Below, piece by piece: positions 4,704 to 8,241 of a stretch of DNA of 8,241 nt. Location: positions 1-8,241 of the forward strand of contig JAFNXT010000223.1 of the NCBI GenBank assembly GCA_017378975.1. The letters run 5' to 3'. The position numbers were made by a program, and so were the translations under genes. Position 1 is the stretch's first letter; every line of letters begins with the position of its first letter. A model generated the notes under the pieces. That model saw only the letters and a program-made list of their open reading frames with translations, searched no databases and was not told where the DNA came from. The stretch comes from Oscillospiraceae bacterium (GTDB lineage Bacteria > Bacillota > Clostridia > Oscillospirales > Oscillospiraceae).

Positions 4704-6209
4704 TTAGTCCAGCTTATGGCCTTCGTCCCGGTAGGGGCTTTGGGTGGGGCTGGTCTGGGTGGCTTCTGTCTGGTATTTGCTGACCACCTTGGCGGCAAGA
4801 TCCACAGGCAGGAGGGTGCCGGCACCGGCGACACAGCCGCCGGGACAGGCCATGCCCTCCAGCAGGTAGCCGTTATACTTACCGGCCTTGGCAAGGGTCA
4901 TGAGCTTGCGGCACTCCCGCAGGCCCTCGGCACGGGCGGTCCTGATCTCCACCTCGGGATGGGTCTCGTGGATCAGGTCCGTGACGGCCTGTGCCACACC
5001 GCCGGAGACGGCGAAGCCACGGCCGGCGGCGGTGCCTTCGTTCATGGTCTCGGTGGGCTCGATGGTCTCGAAGTCCACTTCCTTGGCCTCGAACATGCCC
5101 TGCAGTTCCTCGAAGGTCAGCACGAAATCCACATCGGAACGGATGTCGGCACGGATGGCCTCCAGCTTCTTGGCGGCGCAGGGGCCCACGAAGACCACCT
5201 TGCAGCCGGGATGCTTCTTCTTCATGAGCCGGGCGGTGAAGACCATGGGGGTCAGGGTCATGGAGATGTTCTTGGACTGGGCAGGGAAGAGCTTGTGGAC
5301 CATGGAGTGCCATGCCGGACAGCAGGAGGTAGCCATGAAGGGCTGTTCCGCCGGGACCTTCTCCAGGAAGTCGTTGGCTTCTTCGATGGTACACATATCC
5401 GCGCCCACGGCCACCTCCACCACACGGTCGAAGCCCAGCACCTTCATGGCGGTGACGAACTTCTCAGGGGTGGAGTGCTTGCCGAACTGGCCGATGAAGG
5501 CCGGGGCCACGATGGCGATCACCTGATCGCCCTTGAGGATGGACTGGATCAGCTGGTAGATCTGGCCCTTGTCCGCGATCGCGCCGAAGGGACAGCTCAC
5601 CAGACACTGACCGCAGGAGACGCACTTCATCTGGTCGATCACAGCCCGGCCATGCTCATCGGAGCCGATGGCGTCCATGCCGCAGGCGGCGGCGCAGGGG
5701 CGCTGCATATGGATGATGGCGTTATAGGGGCAGGCGGTGGCACATTTGCCACACTTGATGCACTTGTTCTGATCGATCTGGCTCTTGCCGTTGACGAAGC
5801 TGATCGCGCCACGGGGGCAGACCCGCTGGCAGGAGGCCGCCAGACAGTTCTGGCAGTTCTCCGTCACCCGGTACTGGTTGGTGGGGCAGGCGTGGCAGGC
5901 ATAGGGGATGATGTTGATCAGAGGCGGCTCGTAATACTGCTCGGCGATGGCGGCCTGGTCCATGCCCTCGGTCATCAGGTGACGGGTCTGGATGGGACGC
6001 AGGTTCAGGCCCATGGCAAGGCGGACACGCTCGCTGGCGATGGCACGCTCCAGGAACACGGACTCCCGGTGCAGGGGCTGGTCGCCGGGGACGATGATGT
6101 AGGGCAGGTCATCGGCGTGCTCATAGCCCTGACCGGAGTAGGCCATCCGGGCCACCTCGGTGAAGACGCTCTTTCGGATATCGGTGATCAGAGAAGGGAT
6201 ACCTCTCAT
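4704..6209 (-). CDS. [FeFe] hydrogenase, group B-like, with ferredoxin-type clusters
   Basis: Reduces protons to H2, or the reverse, with electrons probably from ferredoxin in fermentation. The 501-residue protein has an N-terminal part of about 100 residues, then a Cys-rich block: C105/C108, a CxxCx4CxxxCP motif (119-132), and two 4Fe-4S ferredoxin motifs (C150/153/156/160 and C196/199/202/206). The catalytic H-cluster domain follows: L1 TSCCPAW (294-300), L2 GPCAAKK (342-348) and L3 MACPGGC (453-459). The cluster ligands (C297, C344, C455, C459) and the proton-relay cysteine C296 are kept. L2 has Gly where classic group A enzymes have Met (MPC). That and the CPGGCxxGAG ending fit group B as I recall it. 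The ATG at 6209 has GGAGGT eight bases upstream. The frame stays open farther upstream but that part lies opposite trmB. No HydEFG maturases or electron-bifurcating subunits are in the window. A convincing -35 box was not found. Confidence 0.93.
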   Translation of the reverse strand: MRGIPSLITDIRKSVFTEVARMAYSGQGYEHADDLPYIIVPGDQPLHRESVFLERAIASERVRLAMGLNLRPIQTRHLMTEGMDQAAIAEQYYEPPLINIIPYACHACPTNQYRVTENCQNCLAASCQRVCPRGAISFVNGKSQIDQNKCIKCGKCATACPYNAIIHMQRPCAAACGMDAIGSDEHGRAVIDQMKCVSCGQCLVSCPFGAIADKGQIYQLIQSILKGDQVIAIVAPAFIGQFGKHSTPEKFVTAMKVLGFDRVVEVAVGADMCTIEEANDFLEKVPAEQPFMATSCCPAWHSMVHKLFPAQSKNISMTLTPMVFTARLMKKKHPGCKVVFVGPCAAKKLEAIRADIRSDVDFVLTFEELQGMFEAKEVDFETIEPTETMNEGTAAGRGFAVSGGVAQAVTDLIHETHPEVEIRTARAEGLRECRKLMTLAKAGKYNGYLLEGMACPGGCVAGAGTLLPVDLAAKVVSKYQTEATQTSPTQSPYRDEGHKLD

Positions 6210-6308
6210 GGCGGTGTACCTCCGTTGGACATATTTTTTATATCCTATCATAGTTTCGGGGGATAATCCAGTATGATTTCTGAAAAACAAGAAGAAAAAA
6301 TATGGGAC

Positions 6309-6337
6309 TGGATTTTCTTTGGGCAGTCTGATATAAT
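6309..6337 (+). promoter_or_regulatory. Promoter of the trmB operon
   Basis: A perfect TATAAT (6332-6337) is preceded by TGA, giving an extended -10 (TG at 6329-6330), and by a weak -35 TGGATT (6309-6314) 17 bases upstream. The start would be near 6344. The extended -10 would make up for the poor -35. Confidence 0.65.
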
Positions 6338-6355
6338 GGTAAGCTGAAAGAATAT

Positions 6356-6375
6356 GCGGCATTTGGCCGCTTTTT
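6356..6375 (+). promoter_or_regulatory. Terminator-like hairpin in the trmB leader
   Basis: GCGGC (6356-6360) pairs with GCCGC (6366-6370) and is followed at once by TTTTT (6371-6375), then by the trmB ribosome binding site AGGAGG (6376-6381). The same bases contain a 7-codon reading frame, MRHLAAF, from ATG 6354 to TAG 6375-6377, whose stop runs into the ribosome binding site. This layout could give attenuation or translational coupling, but the stem is only 5 bp and it may have no effect. Confidence 0.35.
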
Positions 6376-6389
6376 AGGAGGATATCATC

Positions 6390-7073
6390 ATGAGGATGAG
6401 ACGTATGCGGAATCTGGAGCCCCGGATGGAGAAGTGTGCCGATTATCGGATCGCCCAGCCGGAGGAGCGGAAGGGACATTGGCGGGATCTGATGCCCGGT
6501 TGTACCGCCCTGTGGGTGGAGGTCGGCTGTGGCAAGGGCAAGTTCACCGCCGAGACCGCGCAGGCTGACCCCGATGTCCTGCTGATCGCCGTGGAGCGTT
6601 GCCGGGAGGCCATGGTGGTGGCCATGGAGAAGGCCAAGTCCATGGGACTGAAGAACGTGTTCTTCATCGATATGGACGTGGCGAACATCGAGGACATCTT
6701 CGCCGGGGAGGAGATCGATCGTCTCTTCATCAATTTCCCGGATCCCTGGCCCCGGAAGAAGAACGCCAAGCGCCGTCTGACCCATCGGGGATTTTTGGAC
6801 AAGTACTGCCGTGTGGTGAAGCCCGGCGGTGAGTTCCATTTCAAGACCGACAACGCCCCCCTCTTCGAGTTCTCTGTGGAGGAGTTCGCCGCCTGCGGTC
6901 TGGAGGTCAAGAATTTGACCCGGGATCTGCACAAGGACGGCATCGTGGGCATCATGACCGGCTACGAGGAGAAGTTCCATGCGCTGGGCACTCCCATCAA
7001 CCGGTGCGAGGTGGTCTGCAAGCCCTTCGTCATGCCCAAGGAAGAGAAGAAGACCGAAGAGGCGGAGGCATGA
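6390..7073 (+). CDS. trmB: tRNA (guanine-N7-)-methyltransferase TrmB
   Basis: Methylates N7 of guanosine 46 in the variable loop of tRNAs using S-adenosylmethionine, acting in the cytoplasm. The 227-residue protein is of normal bacterial length. It shows the SAM-binding motif EVGCGKGKF (44-52), the acidic residue after strand two (AVE, 67-69), the TrmB signature NFPDPWPRKKNAKRRLT (115-131) with the catalytic aspartate region, and KTDN (152-155) further on. The C-terminal tail after 215 is rich in Lys and Glu and probably flexible. AGGAGG at 6376-6381 gives an ideal start at ATG 6390. It heads an operon: the next gene begins within a few bases of its stop, and mnmG follows. The identification is secure. 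Confidence 0.97.
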   Translation: MRMRRMRNLEPRMEKCADYRIAQPEERKGHWRDLMPGCTALWVEVGCGKGKFTAETAQADPDVLLIAVERCREAMVVAMEKAKSMGLKNVFFIDMDVANIEDIFAGEEIDRLFINFPDPWPRKKNAKRRLTHRGFLDKYCRVVKPGGEFHFKTDNAPLFEFSVEEFAACGLEVKNLTRDLHKDGIVGIMTGYEEKFHALGTPINRCEVVCKPFVMPKEEKKTEEAEA

Positions 7074-7075
7074 CC

Positions 7076-7819
7076 ATGGAGGTGCTTCGTCAGCTCCATG
7101 AGCGCAAGTCCGTCCGGGTCTATGAAGACCGGCCGGTGGAGCAGGACGTGAAGCGGCAGATCCTGGAGGCGGCGATCCAGGCCCCCTCCGCCGGGAACAT
7201 GGCCCTCTACACGATCCTGGACATCACGGATCCCGATATGAAGGCGGCACTGGCCAAAAGCTGTGACGATCAGCCCTTCATCGCCACCGCACCCATGGTG
7301 CTGATCTTCTGCGCCGACTACCGGCGGTGGTTCGAGGTCTTCCGGAAGGTGGCTGAGGACACCCGGGCGCCGGACATGGGAGATCTGTTCCTTGCGCAGG
7401 CGGATGCCCTGATCGCCGCTCAGAATGCGGTGGTGGCGGCCCACGGTCTGGGGCTGGGGAGCTGTTACATCGGTGACATCACCGAGCGGTTCGAATATCA
7501 CAAAGAACTGCTGGGCCTGCCCCGGTATGTGGTGCCGGCGGCCATGCTGTGCTTCGGCTATCCCACGGCCCAACAGCTCCGTCGGGAGAAGCCGCCCCGG
7601 TTCCGGGTGGAGGACATGGTCCATGAGAATGGCTACGACCTGAAAAAGTCCGACGCCATGGAGGATATGCTGGCAGAGCGGTCCGGAAAGTCCGGTGAGG
7701 AGCTTCAGGACTGGCTCCGGCGGTTCTGCGGCCGAAAATGGGACAGTGCGTTCAGTCGGGAGATGAGCCGGTCCTGCACCGCCATGGTAGAGGCATGGTG
7801 CGGAAAGGAGATCCTATGA
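7076..7819 (+). CDS. Nitroreductase-family flavoprotein, NfsA/FRP-like
   Basis: Predicted FMN-dependent oxidoreductase using NAD(P)H; natural substrate unknown. The 247-residue protein has family landmarks: an N-terminal FMN-phosphate site ERKSVRVY (9-16), APSAGN (36-41), where nitroreductases have the 'PSxxNxQ' flavin-binding turn, the [12 protein letters not shown] segment (124-135), and a Cys-containing C-terminus (C218, C234, C242) after a KPPRFRVE (172-179) linker. Length and motifs resemble the NfsA/flavin reductase group more than the short NfsB group. Two starts are possible. ATG 7070 overlaps the trmB stop as ATGA but lies only one base after GGAGG. ATG 7076 has seven bases of spacing, so I prefer it. 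The stop overlaps the mnmG start. Co-transcription with two tRNA modification genes, one FAD-dependent, is notable but a shared function is only inference. Confidence 0.88.
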   Translation: MEVLRQLHERKSVRVYEDRPVEQDVKRQILEAAIQAPSAGNMALYTILDITDPDMKAALAKSCDDQPFIATAPMVLIFCADYRRWFEVFRKVAEDTRAPDMGDLFLAQADALIAAQNAVVAAHGLGLGSCYIGDITERFEYHKELLGLPRYVVPAAMLCFGYPTAQQLRREKPPRFRVEDMVHENGYDLKKSDAMEDMLAERSGKSGEELQDWLRRFCGRKWDSAFSREMSRSCTAMVEAWCGKEIL

Positions 7820-8241
7820 CGACTTATCACGCAGGTTCCTGCGACATCGCCGTGATCGGCGCCGGTCACGCCGGGATCGAGGCGGCGCTGGCCGCCGCGC
7901 GGCTGGGCCTGCACACGATCCTTTTCACCATTTCGCTGGACGCGGTGGGCAATATGCCTTGCAATCCTGCCATCGGCGGCACCGGCAAGGGCCATCTGGT
8001 CCGGGAGCTGGACGCGCTGGGAGGCGAGATGGGACTGGCGGCGGATGCCTGCTGTATCCAGTACCGGATGCTCAACCGGGGCAAAGGACCGGCGGTCCAT
8101 TCCCTCCGGGCCCAGGCGGACCGCAGAAGGTATCAGGAATATATGAAGCACACGCTGGAGCGGCAGGAGGGGCTGGCGCTGAAGCAGGCCCAGATCGTGG
8201 ATATCCTGACACGGGACGGTCATGTGACCGGCGTGCGTACC
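7816..8241 (+). CDS. mnmG: tRNA uridine-5-carboxymethylaminomethyl modification enzyme MnmG (partial, 5' part)
   Basis: FAD-dependent subunit that, with MnmE, places the aminomethyl or carboxymethylaminomethyl group on uridine 34 of certain tRNAs, using glycine or ammonium, methylene-tetrahydrofolate and GTP. The window holds the first 142 residues. They include the Rossmann FAD-binding motif GAGHAG (15-20), the highly conserved stretch [14 protein letters not shown] (48-61) leading to [11 protein letters not shown] (63-73), and [19 protein letters not shown] (82-100). All are diagnostic of MnmG and none is altered. The start ATG at 7816 overlaps the nitroreductase stop (ATGA) and is preceded by AAAGGAG, so translation is probably coupled. 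In many Firmicutes mnmG follows mnmE near the replication origin; here trmB and a flavoprotein gene precede it. The rest, about 480 residues, is outside the window. Confidence 0.97.
   Translation, partial: MTTYHAGSCDIAVIGAGHAGIEAALAAARLGLHTILFTISLDAVGNMPCNPAIGGTGKGHLVRELDALGGEMGLAADACCIQYRMLNRGKGPAVHSLRAQADRRRYQEYMKHTLERQEGLALKQAQIVDILTRDGHVTGVRT

Noticed and set aside
4716..6266. Plus-strand frame of 516 residues opposite the hydrogenase
   Set aside because: Shadow of the hydrogenase gene: low-complexity Gly/Leu/His/Asp content and no motifs, while the minus strand has intact H-cluster motifs.
6210..6980. Upstream extension of the hydrogenase frame
   Set aside because: It is antisense to trmB, has no hydrogenase-like domain, and the ATG at 6209 has a strong ribosome binding site.
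1..8241. tRNA or rRNA genes
   Set aside because: I saw no cloverleaf with a GGTTCRANYCC-like T-arm and CCA end, and no rRNA-like sequence. I could not run a covariance search.

Overview
The window looks like the chromosome of a GC-rich anaerobic member of the Bacillota, probably class Clostridia and perhaps an Oscillospiraceae/Ruminococcaceae-type gut bacterium. The evidence is strong AGGAGG-type ribosome binding sites, sigma-A promoters with TATAAT boxes, an [FeFe] hydrogenase with the motif set I associate with anaerobic Firmicutes, a carbohydrate-type ABC transporter, and GTAGGGCGGGGGC palindromic repeats of a kind I associate with such genomes. Assignment below class is inference.

Layout. 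(1) 1-1626, minus strand: a MalK/UgpC-type ABC ATPase followed by the 5' part of a UgpA/MalF-type permease, with the ATPase stop codon inside the permease ribosome binding site. (2) 1627-2110: a divergent control region. Two good sigma-A promoters lie back to back, their -35 boxes one base apart. One drives the ABC genes, the other a solitary C5 cytosine DNA methyltransferase (2111-3325, plus). Each transcript carries a multi-hairpin repeat in its leader. (3) 3326-3908: no recognised gene. An AT-richer stretch holds a hairpin after the methyltransferase, a TATAAT inside a small dyad, further hairpins, a possible 26-codon ORF overlapping a 9-codon ORF, a perfect 20-bp stem-loop, and a third repeat. 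(4) 3909-4472, minus: xanthine phosphoribosyltransferase with its own promoter and no purine riboswitch. (5) 4473-4703: the xpt promoter, a fourth repeat and an 11-bp hairpin. (6) 4704-6209, minus: an [FeFe] hydrogenase resembling group B. (7) 6390-8241, plus: an operon of trmB, a nitroreductase-family flavoprotein and the start of mnmG, each junction tightly spaced or overlapping. Two tRNA modification enzymes thus flank a flavin oxidoreductase.

The genes are mostly ordinary. The unusual content is between them. Four copies of one palindromic repeat family sit in the intergenic spaces from 1627 to 4703. The two long copies share the same five-hairpin order although several stems differ in sequence, so pairing is kept while bases change. 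The 3354-3782 island may encode a small RNA or micro-peptide and cannot be named from sequence alone.
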